Below, piece after piece: positions 20,781-30,092 of a DNA stretch of 64,000 nucleotides (the first letter of the stretch is position 1; each line of letters starts with the position of its first letter). The DNA is from Pseudonocardia benzenivorans CB1190 (GTDB taxonomy: Bacteria; Actinomycetota; Actinomycetes; Mycobacteriales; Pseudonocardiaceae), in the NCBI RefSeq assembly GCF_000196675.2, contig NC_015312.1, forward strand, positions 4,588,001-4,652,000, read 5' to 3'. Made by a program: the position numbers and the translations under genes. The notes under the pieces were generated by a model. The model had not been told where the DNA came from. It made no database searches and saw only the letters and a program-made list of their open reading frames with translations.

Positions 20781-22304
20781 TCAGCCGGGCAGCACCAGGC
20801 TCCCGTCGACCCGGCGGGGCACGCCGGCGGCCGGGACGTCGCGCAGCTCGTCCGGGAGCACGTCGGCCGGAGCGTCCTGCCAGGTCAGCGGCCGCAGGAA
20901 CCGGCGGATCGCGGTCGCCCCGACGGAGGTGTGCAGGCTGTTCGTCGCCGGCCACGGCCCACCGTGGTGTTGCGCCCAGCTCACGGCGACACCCGTCGGG
21001 TAGCCGTTGAAGACGAGGCGGCCGGCGGTCCCGGCGAGGACGCCGACCAGTTCGAGGACCGGCTCTCCGGCACCGGTGTGCACGGTCGCGGTGAGCGACG
21101 CGGGGAGCCGGCGCAGGACGGCCGTCAGCTCCGCGGGCCCGGCGTAGCGGACGACGACGGCGGCCGGCCCGAAGTACTCGGCGAACGCCTCATCGGGGAG
21201 GTCGTCCGCCCGGGCGGTGACGAGCAGCGGCGCCACCGTGAACCCCGCGTCGGCCGGGTCACCCGCGGCGACGGCCCTGACGCCGGGGGCGCACGCGAGC
21301 CGCGCGGTGTCGTCGACGTAGGACCGGTGGATGCGTTCGTTGAGCAGCGGGACGACGCTCGCGCCGCCGAGAGCGGCAGCCGCCGCGGCCACGACGGCGT
21401 CACCCGCCTGCCCGTCCGGGACGAGGACGAAGCCCGGCTTGGTGCAGAGCTGGCCCGCCGACCCCGTGACCGAACCGACGAGACCCGCGCCGATCTCGCC
21501 GGCCCGTTCGCGCGCGGCCGCCTCGGTCACGACCAGGGCGTTCAGGCTGGAGAGCTCGCCGTAGAACGGGATGGGCTCCGGGCGGGCGTCGATGATGTCG
21601 AGCAGGGCCCGCCCACCGGAGAGCGATCCGGTGAAGCCGACGGCCCGGATCGCCGGGTGCGCGACGAGCTCCTGCCCGGCCCGGCGCCCGAACACCAGGC
21701 CGAGCGTCCCGCGCCGCAGCCCCGCGGCCTGCAGCGCCCCGGTCAGGACCTCGTGCACGAGTCGCGAGGTGCCCGGGTGCGACCCGTGGCCCTTCACCAC
21801 GACCGGGTTGCCGGCGGCCAGCGCCGACGCGGTGTCCCCTCCCGGCACGGAGAACGCGAGCGGGAAGTTGCTGGCACCGAAGACGGCGACGGGGCCGATC
21901 GGGACGAGCATCCGGCGCAGGTCCGGGCGCGGCCCCATCGGCGTCGGACCGGCGTGGTCGATCGTGGCCTCGAGGTAGCCGCCGTCGGTCACGACGTCGG
22001 CGAAGAACCGGAGCTGGAAGGCCGTGCGGGTCAGCTCACCGTTCAGCCGGGTGTCGCCCAGCGCGGTCTCGGTGTCGGCGATCTCGACGATCGGCGCGCG
22101 GGCGGCCTCCAGCGCGTCGGCGAGCGCGACGAGCACGCGGGCCCGTCCGGCCCGGTCCAGTGCGGCGAGGGCCGGTGCCGCGTCGGCGGCGGCCCCGACC
22201 ACGTCGTGAACGTGGTCGTCGGTGCTCTCGACCACCTCCGGGGGCAGGTCGAGCCCGGTGCGGGGATCGGTGCCGGTGACGGGACGGTGTTCGGTGGTGG
22301 TCAC
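20781..22304 (-). CDS. NAD(P)-dependent aldehyde dehydrogenase
   Basis: 507 residues. ALDH-family residues are present: N146 in ASNFP, K171, the general base E250 and the nucleophile C287 in GQLCTKPG. The overall pattern (FYGELSSLN in place of ELGG) resembles ketoglutaric-semialdehyde-type dehydrogenases. In this cluster the natural role is oxidation of a hydroxymuconic semialdehyde to the dienedioate that becomes 4-oxalocrotonate (inference). The GTG at 22304 has GGAGGA upstream, excluding the longer reading through the ferredoxin. Confidence 0.87.
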   Translation of the reverse strand: MTTTEHRPVTGTDPRTGLDLPPEVVESTDDHVHDVVGAAADAAPALAALDRAGRARVLVALADALEAARAPIVEIADTETALGDTRLNGELTRTAFQLRFFADVVTDGGYLEATIDHAGPTPMGPRPDLRRMLVPIGPVAVFGASNFPLAFSVPGGDTASALAAGNPVVVKGHGSHPGTSRLVHEVLTGALQAAGLRRGTLGLVFGRRAGQELVAHPAIRAVGFTGSLSGGRALLDIIDARPEPIPFYGELSSLNALVVTEAAARERAGEIGAGLVGSVTGSAGQLCTKPGFVLVPDGQAGDAVVAAAAAALGGASVVPLLNERIHRSYVDDTARLACAPGVRAVAAGDPADAGFTVAPLLVTARADDLPDEAFAEYFGPAAVVVRYAGPAELTAVLRRLPASLTATVHTGAGEPVLELVGVLAGTAGRLVFNGYPTGVAVSWAQHHGGPWPATNSLHTSVGATAIRRFLRPLTWQDAPADVLPDELRDVPAAGVPRRVDGSLVLPG

Positions 22305-22363
22305 GGGAGTCCTCCAGGAGATCGGCGCAGGGACGGTCGGCGCAGGGACGGTCGGCGCTTCGG

Positions 22364-22705
22364 TCAGCGCGGTGGCAGCGCGGCGACGGTCTCGGTGTCC
22401 ACGCCGACCGGGCCGAGGTGCGTGGCGCCACCCGGGGTGCCGAGCGGCGCGTCGCGGCCGGCCAGGACGACGTCGAAGAACGACGCGTTGTCCGTGGTGT
22501 TCCAGGCGGCGTCGGTGCCCGCGATCATGCGGTCGGCGACGGCCGCCGCGGTCGGGCAGGCCTGCTCGCACGCCCCGCAGTCGATGCACTCGACCGGGTT
22601 GATGTACATCTTCCGATCGCCTTCGTAGATGCAGTCGACCGGACATTCCTCGAGGCAGGACCGGTCGAGGACGTCGACGCAGGCGTCGGTGACGACGTAG
22701 GTCAT
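22364..22705 (-). CDS. 7Fe-type ferredoxin
   Basis: 113 residues. Two cluster motifs are visible: the first with C-x7-C-x3-CP (ACVDVLDRSCLEECPVDCI) and the second C-x2-C-x2-C-x3-CP (CIDCGACEQACP), the usual 3Fe-4S/4Fe-4S arrangement. The C-terminal ~45 residues are an added tail. It lies between the reductase and the aldehyde dehydrogenase genes and probably passes electrons to the Rieske oxygenase. The ATG at 22705 follows GAGAGGGG. Confidence 0.9.
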   Translation of the reverse strand: MTYVVTDACVDVLDRSCLEECPVDCIYEGDRKMYINPVECIDCGACEQACPTAAAVADRMIAGTDAAWNTTDNASFFDVVLAGRDAPLGTPGGATHLGPVGVDTETVAALPPR

Positions 22706-22722
22706 GACGGTGCCCCTCTCGC

Positions 22723-23727
22723 TCAGATGAGTACGCCGGCCTCGGCGACGAGGGCGTCCGTCGAGTGGCCGGGGAAGGTCGAGGCGGTGGGGTCGAGGCG
22801 GACCGCGGCGTGGTTGACGGCCGTGGCCGCCTCGCCGAAGCCGACCGCGATCAGCGGAACCCGCCCGGGATAGGTGCAGACGTCGCCCGCGGCGAAGACG
22901 CCGGGCCGCGACGTCCGCATCGCGGTGTCGACGACGATCTTGCGGTCGGCGACGTCGAAGCCCCAGCCGAGCAGCGGGCCCGGGTTGGCGACGAAGCCCA
23001 GCGCGGCGACCACGCTGTCGCACCCGACCTCGGTGAGCCGCCCGGTGGCGATGTTGCGCAGGACGGCTCCGCTCACCCGCGTGTCCCCGCGCAGCTGCTC
23101 GACGACCGTCTCGGTGTGCACGCGGGCCGGTCCGGCGAGCACCTGGTCGACGGTGTGCCGGTGCGCGCGGAAGCTGTCGCGGCGGTGCACCAGCGTGACC
23201 TGGGCCGAGTGCTGCAGGGCGTCGGCCCAGTCGAGGGCCGAGTCCCCGCCCCCGACGACGAGCACGCGCCGGCCGGCGAGCTCGGCGGGGTCGTGGACGA
23301 AGTAGGTCAGGCCACGACCGAGGAAGTCCTCACCGCACGGCAGCGTGCGGGGTGCGAAGGTCCCGATCCCCGCCGTCACCACGACGGCGCCCGCCTCCAG
23401 CGCGCCGCCGTCGGCGAACCCGATCTCGAAGCGTCCGTCGTGGCGGTCGTCGAGCCGGACGGCCTGCCGGCCGAGCAGCATCTCGGTGCGGAACGGCCGG
23501 ACCTGCTCGACGAGCGAGCGCACCAGGTCCCGCCCCTTGACCGCGGGGAACCCGGCGACGTCACGGATGACCTGCTCGGGGTAGAGCGCCGAGATCTGGC
23601 CGCCCGGTTCGGGCAGGGCGTCGACCAGCGCGACCGACAGCCCGCGCATCCCGGCGTAGAACGCGGCGAACAGCCCGGTGGGTCCCGCGCCGATCACCGC
23701 GACGTCGGCCACCGCTGCGGCGCTCAC
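22723..23727 (-). CDS. FAD-dependent ferredoxin-NAD(P) reductase, thioredoxin-reductase-like
   Basis: 334 residues. There is an N-terminal FAD motif GAGPTGLFAAFYAG (about 13-26), a second dinucleotide motif VVGGGDSALDW near 155, and a C-terminal GVFAAGDVCTYPG FAD-binding motif. The thioredoxin reductase CxxC pair is absent, so it fits TrxR-like ferredoxin/NADP reductases. With the ferredoxin it would complete the electron chain of the dioxygenase. The GTG start overlaps the stop of the ring-cleavage gene (GTGA). Confidence 0.88.
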   Translation of the reverse strand: MSAAAVADVAVIGAGPTGLFAAFYAGMRGLSVALVDALPEPGGQISALYPEQVIRDVAGFPAVKGRDLVRSLVEQVRPFRTEMLLGRQAVRLDDRHDGRFEIGFADGGALEAGAVVVTAGIGTFAPRTLPCGEDFLGRGLTYFVHDPAELAGRRVLVVGGGDSALDWADALQHSAQVTLVHRRDSFRAHRHTVDQVLAGPARVHTETVVEQLRGDTRVSGAVLRNIATGRLTEVGCDSVVAALGFVANPGPLLGWGFDVADRKIVVDTAMRTSRPGVFAAGDVCTYPGRVPLIAVGFGEAATAVNHAAVRLDPTASTFPGHSTDALVAEAGVLI

Positions 23728-24797
23728 CGGGCCGCACCGTCGTAGATCGCGAAGACCTTGTTGGACACGAAGATGTTCGACGCGGCGAACGTCGTCCAGC
23801 TGGGCGCGACACCCAGCTCACGCATCGCCCCGACCAGCGCCCACCAGTTCAGCAGCTCCTGCTGGCCCGCCTTCTCGGCGTCCTCGAGGGTCGTGTGCTC
23901 CCAGACGGAGTGGTCGCCGGTCACCAGCGCGTCGTACATGCGCTCGTCGGCCGCCGAGTCCGGGAACAGCCGGAACGTCGAGTCGACCAGGAAGCTGTGC
24001 GACCAGCTCGAGCTCGCGACGAGCGCCACCCGGTACGGGCTGTCGGCGCAGATCCGGGCGACGGCCGCGCCGACGTCCATGATCCGCGACGGGCTCGGCG
24101 ACGGGGGGTCGAGCTCGCGCTCGACGCCGAGCGGGGAGATGTTGCCCTGGTAGCTGATCACCTTGCGGCCGTAGCAGTTCAGCGGGAAGGCGACCACGGG
24201 GTAGTCGAACCCCTGGCGGTCGTAGTCCAGGTAGAGCACGGTGTTGAGGAACGCGTGGGCGAAGCCCGGGTGGTGCAGCGGCTCGTAGGCGTAGGGCACG
24301 TCGACGCCGCAGTTCATGAGTCCCTCGACGAGGTGCCTGGCGAACGGCCGGTGGCCGCGGATGGTGCGCGCGGTGTCCTCGCCCTCGCCCCAGACGTTCG
24401 GCTTGCCCTTCATGTTCGAGGACTCGTCGGCGTGCCGCCACGGATGGACGACCTTGTCCTCGTAGGCCAGCACGGCGTACGGCGGCACGAGGTCCTCGCG
24501 GAAGTTCTCGTACTGATCGTCGCCCCAGATCAGCACGACGTCGGGGCGGAACTCGTCGAGCGCCGCACGGGTGCGACGGAAGCCCTCCAGCAGCGCCGCC
24601 CGATGGGCCTTGCCCGCCGCGACACCCTCGTCGTCCGCCCACTCCCGGCGGGCCCGCTCCGGCCACGACGCCGGGTCGCGCAGCTCGGCGGGCAGCCGCG
24701 GATCGGCCAGCGCGCCGCGGAAGACCCTGGTCAGGTTGTCGTCCGTGCCGCTCAGGGGTGGGTAGTGCGTGACCCCGAGTCCCAGGATCTCGGCCAT
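23724..24797 (-). CDS. Class III (LigB-type) extradiol ring-cleavage dioxygenase
   Basis: 357 residues. The LigB-family metal-site pattern is visible: the N-terminal GLGVTHYPPLSG supplies a His, VLIWGDDQYENF an acidic stretch, and SSSWSHSFLVD a His. Non-heme Fe(II) enzymes of this class open catecholic or gallate-type rings next to the hydroxyls using O2. The substrate is probably a carboxylated catechol, since a decarboxylase is encoded nearby (inference). The ATG at 24797 follows GAGGAGGAG. It heads the minus-strand run dioxygenase-reductase-ferredoxin-dehydrogenase and is divergent from a hydratase. Confidence 0.88.
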   Translation of the reverse strand: MAEILGLGVTHYPPLSGTDDNLTRVFRGALADPRLPAELRDPASWPERARREWADDEGVAAGKAHRAALLEGFRRTRAALDEFRPDVVLIWGDDQYENFREDLVPPYAVLAYEDKVVHPWRHADESSNMKGKPNVWGEGEDTARTIRGHRPFARHLVEGLMNCGVDVPYAYEPLHHPGFAHAFLNTVLYLDYDRQGFDYPVVAFPLNCYGRKVISYQGNISPLGVERELDPPSPSPSRIMDVGAAVARICADSPYRVALVASSSWSHSFLVDSTFRLFPDSAADERMYDALVTGDHSVWEHTTLEDAEKAGQQELLNWWALVGAMRELGVAPSWTTFAASNIFVSNKVFAIYDGAAR

Positions 24798-24869
24798 GGG
24801 TGCTCCTCCTCGTCGTCGAGCGGGTTGTGCCGTCGAGTCTCGGAAGCCCGGGCGGCCGCGACCACGACT

Positions 24870-24888
24870 CGGACCGGCCAGTGGACCG
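24870..24888. promoter_or_regulatory. Putative IclR operator, copy 2
   Basis: CGGACC-N7-GGACCG, the same spacing and AGT as the other copies, with one substitution in the left arm. It lies between the divergent ring-cleavage dioxygenase and hydratase genes, so it could control both. Confidence 0.55.
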
Positions 24889-24930
24889 GCGGGTTACCGC
24901 AGCGGACCACCGCGCCGGACGATCGGAGCC

Positions 24931-25764
24931 GTGACCGACCTGATCGAGACCCAGGCGCCCGACACCGCGCGGCTCGCCCACGTCCTGCACCGCGCGCGAG
25001 CCGGACACGCCCTGCTCGACGCGACCGCCGAGACCGCTGCGCTCTCGCTGGACGACGCGTACGCGGTGCAGGACCGGCTGACGGCGCTGCGGCTCGACGA
25101 GGGCCGCTGCCACGTCGGGTGGAAGCTCGGCTACACCTCGGCGGTGATGCGCCGGCAGATGGGTGTGTCCGTCCCCAACCACGGCCCGTTGCTCGACGAC
25201 ATGGTGCGCCACGACGGGGCCACCGCGGCAGGGTTCCTGCACCCGCGCGTCGAGCCCGAGATCGGCATCGTCCTGGGCCGGGATCTGTCCGGGCCCGGGT
25301 TGCTGATCACCGAGGTCGCGGACGCGGTCGCCGAGGTCCGCGCCTGTCTGGAGATCGTCGACTCGATCTGGTGGGACTACCGGTTCTCCGCCGAGCAGAA
25401 CACCGCGGACGGCTCGTCGGCGGCCGGGGTCGTCCTCGGGCCCGCCCTGGACGTCGACCCCCTCCGCTGCCATCGGGTGCCGGTCGAGCTCTCCGAGGAC
25501 GACGTCCAGCTGGCCACCGCCGTGTCGGCCGCCGCGAGCGGGCACCCGCTGCACGCGGTCGCGTGGCTGGCCGCGGAGCTCGCGGCGCGCGGCCGCCACC
25601 TGCAGGCGGGCGAGCTGGTGATCACCGGCGGGCTCACCGCCGCCACGCCGCTGCGGGCCGGACGGGTCCTGTCGGCGCGGTTCGGGGGGCGCACCACCGT
25701 CTCGGTGCGCCGGCCGGCGGGCGAGCCCGACGCCGGGCTCGGTGCGCCGACGGCCGGCCGCTGA
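24931..25764 (+). CDS. 2-keto-4-pentenoate hydratase-family protein (paralog 1)
   Basis: 277 residues of the MhpD/HpcG/fumarylacetoacetase-like family. Signature segments are WKLGYTSAVMRRQMGV, FLHPRVEPEIGIVLGRDL and LEIVDSIWWDYRF. Family members hydrate 2-hydroxydienoates or decarboxylate oxalocrotonate. Because a clear decarboxylase/hydratase pair is encoded at 30.3-31.9 kb, this extra copy may act on a different side-chain variant. The GTG at 24931 has CGGAG upstream. It is the only catabolic gene on the plus strand here. Confidence 0.85.
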   Translation: MTDLIETQAPDTARLAHVLHRARAGHALLDATAETAALSLDDAYAVQDRLTALRLDEGRCHVGWKLGYTSAVMRRQMGVSVPNHGPLLDDMVRHDGATAAGFLHPRVEPEIGIVLGRDLSGPGLLITEVADAVAEVRACLEIVDSIWWDYRFSAEQNTADGSSAAGVVLGPALDVDPLRCHRVPVELSEDDVQLATAVSAAASGHPLHAVAWLAAELAARGRHLQAGELVITGGLTAATPLRAGRVLSARFGGRTTVSVRRPAGEPDAGLGAPTAGR

Positions 25765-25779
25765 TCGCCCGCGGCCCGG

Positions 25780-26568
25780 TCAGCGGCCCAGGGGGTGGCC
25801 GAGACCGCGGCTGATCGCGAGTGCGGCGGTGCGGACCGCCGCCTCCAGCCGCACCGGCTGCAGGCGCTGGGCCGGGCCGGTGACCGAGAGCCCCGCGACG
25901 GCGCGGTGCCCGTCGCGGCCCACGTAGCTCTCGACGACGATCGCCGCCGCCACGCAGACGATCCCCCGGGTCCCCTCCTCGCGGTCGTAGGCCAGACCGG
26001 TCTCGCGGATCCGGTCGAGCTCGCGGCGGAACCGGGCGGGGTCGGTGATGGTGGTGCTCGTCCGCGCGGGCATCGGCCCGCTGACCACCCGGTCCACGGC
26101 ACTCTCGTCGCTGAAGGCGAGTATCGCCTTCCCGAGCCCCGTGCAGTACGCGGGCAGCCGCGCCCCGACCGCCGACGGCGCAGGGACGCTGTGCCGCCCG
26201 GTGAGCTTCTCGATGTAGATGATCTCGGTGCCGTCGAGCACCCCGAGCTGCACGATCTCCCCGGTCGCGATGAGCAGGTCGGACATGAACGGCAGCGCCG
26301 TGGCCCGCAGCCGCCGTGAGGCCGGCACGTGCTGGCCGAGCTCGAACAGGTGCAGCCCCAGCCGGTAGCCGTAGCCGCCGCGCTCCAGCATCCGATGCGC
26401 CACGAGGTCCGTGGCGGGCCGGTGCACCGTGGCCTTCTTCAGACCGGTCCGGCGGGCGAGCTCGCTGAGCCCGACCTCGCCGGGGGACTCGGCGACCGCG
26501 TCGAGGATGAGGAGCAGCCGGTCGCCCACCGACCGCTGCTCCCCCGCCTCGTCGGCGCTGATGCGCAT
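25780..26568 (-). CDS. IclR-family transcriptional regulator
   Basis: 262 residues. An N-terminal winged HTH (LSELARRTGLKKATVHRPATDL, about 32-53) is followed by the IclR effector-binding domain with LPAYCTGLGKAILAF and a REEGTRGIVCVAAAI motif. IclR proteins commonly control aromatic catabolism and respond to pathway acids. It is the last gene of the long minus-strand catabolic operon and ends close to the hydratase gene on the other strand. It is the natural candidate to bind the four 19-bp palindromes in the cluster. Confidence 0.9.
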   Translation of the reverse strand: MRISADEAGEQRSVGDRLLLILDAVAESPGEVGLSELARRTGLKKATVHRPATDLVAHRMLERGGYGYRLGLHLFELGQHVPASRRLRATALPFMSDLLIATGEIVQLGVLDGTEIIYIEKLTGRHSVPAPSAVGARLPAYCTGLGKAILAFSDESAVDRVVSGPMPARTSTTITDPARFRRELDRIRETGLAYDREEGTRGIVCVAAAIVVESYVGRDGHRAVAGLSVTGPAQRLQPVRLEAAVRTAALAISRGLGHPLGR

Positions 26569-26578
26569 GCGACGCCGC

Positions 26579-27868
26579 TCAGCGCGAGCCGAGCAGGTCC
26601 CGCCAGCGACGCCAGAACGCACGCTGCTGGATCTCGTCGGCCGCGGTGAACGGCTCGCCCGTCGCCTCCTTGTGGATCCCCCGCGAGATGTCCGACCACG
26701 GTGACTCCGCCGCGGCGGCGAAGCCTTCCTGGCAGGACTCGCAGGCCTCCATGTCGTCCGGCGTCGCCAGCCCACCCGGGCCCTGGAAGGTGACGTAGGA
26801 GTCCAGCCTGCGCGCGCGCACCGACTCCGGCTCGCCCTTCGTCGCGAGCGTCCACTGCGCGATGACGGTGCGACCCGCGGAGGTCGGGGTGATGGTGCGG
26901 ATCACGACGCCCATGATGTCGTTGATGACCAGGTTCGGGAAGACGAGCAGGTTGCGGTCCGTCGTCGCGATCCGCCGGGCGCGGTCCGTGTCGAACCGTT
27001 CCTCCAGCTCGGTCCTCCGTGCCTCGACATAGGCGTGGTTCTCCTCGCCCATCGACGGGGTCCAGCGCGCCACCGGCCGTGCCCACGGTCCCTCGACGGT
27101 GATCACCGCATGTCCGTCACCGAGATCGCGGGCCTCGGTGGGCCTGCGCGGATCGAGGTAGGAGTCCTCGGTCGACTTGAGGTAGTCGAAGTAGGTGCGG
27201 TGCAACGGGATCAGGTGGTAGCCGTCGAGGCTGTTCTCGACGAAGAGCTTCCAGTTCGCCTCCATCGAGTACTCGTGCATCCCGTCGACCACCTCCATCT
27301 CCGGGGACTGGTCGGCCACCAGGTCGAGGTACTCGCGCGCCTCACCGAGATAGGTGGGCAGGTCGACGGCGTCGGGGTCGAAGCAGCAGAACACGAAGTC
27401 GCGGTACACGGCCACGCGGGGCGGGGAGCTCAGGCCGAACCGGGACCGGTCGAACCCCGGCCCGTACCCGTCGGCGTCGGGCAGCCCGGTGAGCCGACCG
27501 TCGTTGGCGTAGGTCCAGGCGTGGTAGAAGCACGACATGCCGCGGGCGTTGCCGTCGGGGACCCGGCACAGCTGGGCGCCGCGGTGCCGGCAGGCATTGA
27601 GGAAGACCCGGACCTCGCCGTCGGTCCCGCGCCAGAGGATCAACGGTCGTCCGGCCACGGTGCGGGTGCGGAAGTCGCCGGGCGCGGCGATCTCCGAGGT
27701 GTGGCCGACGTAGAGCCAGCACCGGTCGAAGACGGCCTGCTGCTCCTCGGCGAACACCGCCTCGTCGACCATGGCGGCCCGGTTGACCCGGAAGAAACCG
27801 TCGGTGGGGCGGTCGTCGACGAGCCCGGCGGTGGGGGTGGTGGCGGCGGGTTCGAGCAGTTCGGTCAT
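26579..27868 (-). CDS. Rieske aromatic-ring-hydroxylating dioxygenase, alpha subunit
   Basis: 429 residues. The Rieske [2Fe-2S] ligands are C93-x-H95 and C113-x2-H116. The mononuclear iron site is N212-x2-D215-x2-H218-x4-H223, with a later Asp in the TPDDMEACESCQ region as third ligand. It inserts O2 into an aromatic ring together with the beta subunit. No cis-dihydrodiol dehydrogenase is encoded nearby, so the product may rearomatise by itself through loss of CO2, ammonia or another group (inference). Start ATG at 27868. Confidence 0.92.
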   Translation of the reverse strand: MTELLEPAATTPTAGLVDDRPTDGFFRVNRAAMVDEAVFAEEQQAVFDRCWLYVGHTSEIAAPGDFRTRTVAGRPLILWRGTDGEVRVFLNACRHRGAQLCRVPDGNARGMSCFYHAWTYANDGRLTGLPDADGYGPGFDRSRFGLSSPPRVAVYRDFVFCCFDPDAVDLPTYLGEAREYLDLVADQSPEMEVVDGMHEYSMEANWKLFVENSLDGYHLIPLHRTYFDYLKSTEDSYLDPRRPTEARDLGDGHAVITVEGPWARPVARWTPSMGEENHAYVEARRTELEERFDTDRARRIATTDRNLLVFPNLVINDIMGVVIRTITPTSAGRTVIAQWTLATKGEPESVRARRLDSYVTFQGPGGLATPDDMEACESCQEGFAAAAESPWSDISRGIHKEATGEPFTAADEIQQRAFWRRWRDLLGSR

Positions 27869-27884
27869 GTCTCCAGCTCCTTCG

Positions 27885-28868
27885 CTAGGAGGCCGGCAGG
27901 CCCAGCAGGGCGGCCGGGTTGTGCGTGCGGACGGCGGCGGCGAGGCCTGCCGGCAGCAGGGGGTCGTCGAGGAAGGACACGGGATCCACGGGCATGAACG
28001 GGTGGTCGGTGCCCAGCACGATGCGGTCGGCGCCGACGACGTCGACGAGGAGCCGCAGCAGGGCGGCGTCGAACAGCAGCGGGTCGTACCAGAGCCGGCG
28101 CGCGGACTCGACGGCCGACTCCGGCATCAGCTCCCGCAGCGCGGGCGTCGTGTCCCGCAGGAAGTCGATCCGGGGCAGCTCGGTGACCAGCGAGCCGGCG
28201 CCGTGGCTCGCGAGCAGCCGAAGGCGGGGTCTGGCCGCGATCGCGCCGGTCGCGATCAGCCCACCGATCGCGGTGCCGATGCTGGCCGGGAACAGCACCC
28301 CGTTGGCGGCCATCGGGTGCGGGTAGTCCGCCACCCCCGGGCCACCGACGGCGTGGACGAAGACCAACAGCCCGAGCCGCTCGGCCTCGTCGAGGAACCC
28401 GGCCCAGGCGGCGGTGTGCAGGGCGGCCGTCGGCGGGCCGGCAGGCAGCTCGACGCCGACGAGCCCCGCGCCGGCGACGTCGGCCAGCAGGGCCGCGGCC
28501 GCGTCGGGGTCACGCAGCGGCACGACGCCGAGTCCCGCGTAGAAGCCGCCGTGGCGCGGCAGCTCCCCGGCGAGCCAGTCGTTGAAGGCGCGCGCGTAGT
28601 CGACGGCGTCGGCCGGGGGCGCCCAGGGGGCGAACAGCTCCGGCATCGCCGACAGCAGCTGCCCGGTCACGCCGGCCGCCTGCGCGGCGTCGCGGCGGGC
28701 GTCGAGGTCCCACGCCACCCGCCGGACCGTCCGGAAGATCTTCCCCGCCACGAGCACGTCGCCGGTGTCGGGTCCCGGTTCGAGCCGGGCCCACCGCGGG
28801 TCGGCGGTCACGAGGCGGTCGAGGAACGGGGTCGCGGGCGGCACCACGTGGGTGTGCAGGTCGTGCAC
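27885..28868 (-). CDS. Amidohydrolase-family decarboxylase, ACMSD-like
   Basis: 327 residues. The metal-binding pattern of the ACMSD/amidohydrolase-2 group is visible: H5-x-H7 at the N-terminus, a His in LLVFVHAVGG, a His in LLASHGAGS and the Asp of LGTDHPF. These enzymes remove carboxyl groups non-oxidatively from ring-cleavage products or aromatic acids. Placed beside a LigB dioxygenase and the oxalocrotonate branch, it would convert a carboxy-hydroxymuconic semialdehyde to hydroxymuconic semialdehyde, like PraH of the protocatechuate 2,3-cleavage route (inference). The start is GTG at 28868. Confidence 0.83.
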   Translation of the reverse strand: MHDLHTHVVPPATPFLDRLVTADPRWARLEPGPDTGDVLVAGKIFRTVRRVAWDLDARRDAAQAAGVTGQLLSAMPELFAPWAPPADAVDYARAFNDWLAGELPRHGGFYAGLGVVPLRDPDAAAALLADVAGAGLVGVELPAGPPTAALHTAAWAGFLDEAERLGLLVFVHAVGGPGVADYPHPMAANGVLFPASIGTAIGGLIATGAIAARPRLRLLASHGAGSLVTELPRIDFLRDTTPALRELMPESAVESARRLWYDPLLFDAALLRLLVDVVGADRIVLGTDHPFMPVDPVSFLDDPLLPAGLAAAVRTHNPAALLGLPAS

Positions 28869-28878
28869 GACGACGCCC

Positions 28879-29391
28879 CTACAGGATGATCGAGACGGTT
28901 CCGCCCGCCTCGACGATCCCGTGGTCGAGCGTCGCGACCCGCTCGCGGACGAGGAAGCCCGCCCCGTCGGGCACCAGGACGAACCGGTAGGTCCCCAGGA
29001 AGTGGTCGAGCTTGCCGAGCCGGGTGCGCATGACGTGGAAGTTCGCCGCGACGGTGGCCTCCCCCGCGTCGCCGACCGGGCCGTCCAGCACCCGGACGTT
29101 GGTCACGAACCGGCGGGTGCGCGAGCGCGGGCTCTCCGCGTGCGCGTGCTTGCTCTTGAGCCGGGCGACCCGCCCGCCGAGGCGCGTGTGGTCGTCGTGG
29201 ATCACCTGCAGCGTGTGCCGCGGGTCCAGATGGTCGGAGCCGGGCGCGGGGACGCGGTACTCGACGTCGGGGTGCATGAGAGCGAACCAGTCGTCGAGCC
29301 GCCACTCGTCGAGCAGCGCGGCCTCGCGGTAGAGGAACTGTTCCACCTCGTGGTGGAAGGCCGCCGTGGTCGGGGTCAGCGACGCGGTCAT
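28879..29391 (-). CDS. Ring-hydroxylating dioxygenase, beta subunit
   Basis: 170 residues with the cystatin-like fold signature of dioxygenase small subunits: EVEQFLYREAALLDEWRLDDW, then LMHPDVEYRVPAPG, and FVTNVRVLDG. It gives structural support to the alpha subunit. The ATG at 29391 follows GGAGG and overlaps the stop of the hydrolase gene (ATGA). The beta gene lies upstream of the decarboxylase and alpha genes, so alpha and beta are separated by one gene, an unusual order. Confidence 0.87.
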   Translation of the reverse strand: MTASLTPTTAAFHHEVEQFLYREAALLDEWRLDDWFALMHPDVEYRVPAPGSDHLDPRHTLQVIHDDHTRLGGRVARLKSKHAHAESPRSRTRRFVTNVRVLDGPVGDAGEATVAANFHVMRTRLGKLDHFLGTYRFVLVPDGAGFLVRERVATLDHGIVEAGGTVSIIL

Positions 29392-30092
29392 CGGGCCTCC
29401 AGGGTCAGCAGGACCTCGGCCAGCCCCTCCGGGTCGGCGAGGAAGGGGCTGTGCGAGCCGTCCAGCCAGGTCACCTCGGTCCCGAGCCGCGCGCGGGCGG
29501 TCTCCGCGGCCCAGGCGCCGGAGACCGCCCGGTCGGACCGGCAGCCGACGTAGTGCATCGGCACGTCCGGAAAGGCCGTCAGCGGCGTCGGTTCGGCGAC
29601 GGGCGTGGGCGACTGCGGGCGCAGCCGCGCCGCGGCCGCGGCGGCGACCTGCGGCGGGCAGTCGTGGTAGAAGAGCTCGGTCGCGACGTCGGCGGGCCAG
29701 ACGGTCCGTCCCTGGTCGTCGCGGCCCTGCTTCGGCAGCCCCTCGGCGTGGAACCAGTCGGCCATGGGACGTCCGGCGCCGAGCTGGTCGCGCCACGAGC
29801 GGCCAGGGTCCGGGAGCAGCGAGGCGAGGAACACCAGCGCGCCGACCCGGACCCGGTCGGGCACCAGCGGGATCGCGAGCCCGGCCAGCGAGTGGCCCAC
29901 GACGACGTCGCGGCCCGGCTCGCGGACCGCGCGGGCGATCACGTCGGCGTACGCGGCCGCGCCGGCGCCGATCTCGTCGGACGGCAGGGTGACGGCGGTG
30001 GCGTCGTGCCCGCGCCGGCGCAGCGCCTCGACCTGGTCCGCCCAGCACCACGGCCCGTGCCAGGCGCCGTGCACGAGGACGAAGTGCGTCAT
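29388..30092 (-). CDS. Alpha/beta hydrolase, EstC/HNL-like
   Basis: 234 residues. The N-terminal FVLVHGAWHGPWCW oxyanion segment and the nucleophile elbow VVGHSLAG identify the group; the catalytic His is probably in LDGSHSPFLADP. Members include esterases and hydroxynitrile lyase-like enzymes. In this operon it might release the aromatic acid from an ester (inference). It is coupled by ATGA overlaps to the tautomerase before it and the beta subunit after it. Confidence 0.85.
   Translation of the reverse strand: MTHFVLVHGAWHGPWCWADQVEALRRRGHDATAVTLPSDEIGAGAAAYADVIARAVREPGRDVVVGHSLAGLAIPLVPDRVRVGALVFLASLLPDPGRSWRDQLGAGRPMADWFHAEGLPKQGRDDQGRTVWPADVATELFYHDCPPQVAAAAAARLRPQSPTPVAEPTPLTAFPDVPMHYVGCRSDRAVSGAWAAETARARLGTEVTWLDGSHSPFLADPEGLAEVLLTLEAR

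Noticed and set aside
19341..22628. 1,095-codon plus-strand frame opposite the MFS and ALDH genes
   Set aside because: Spans two clear minus-strand genes and an intergenic gap; no protein motifs.
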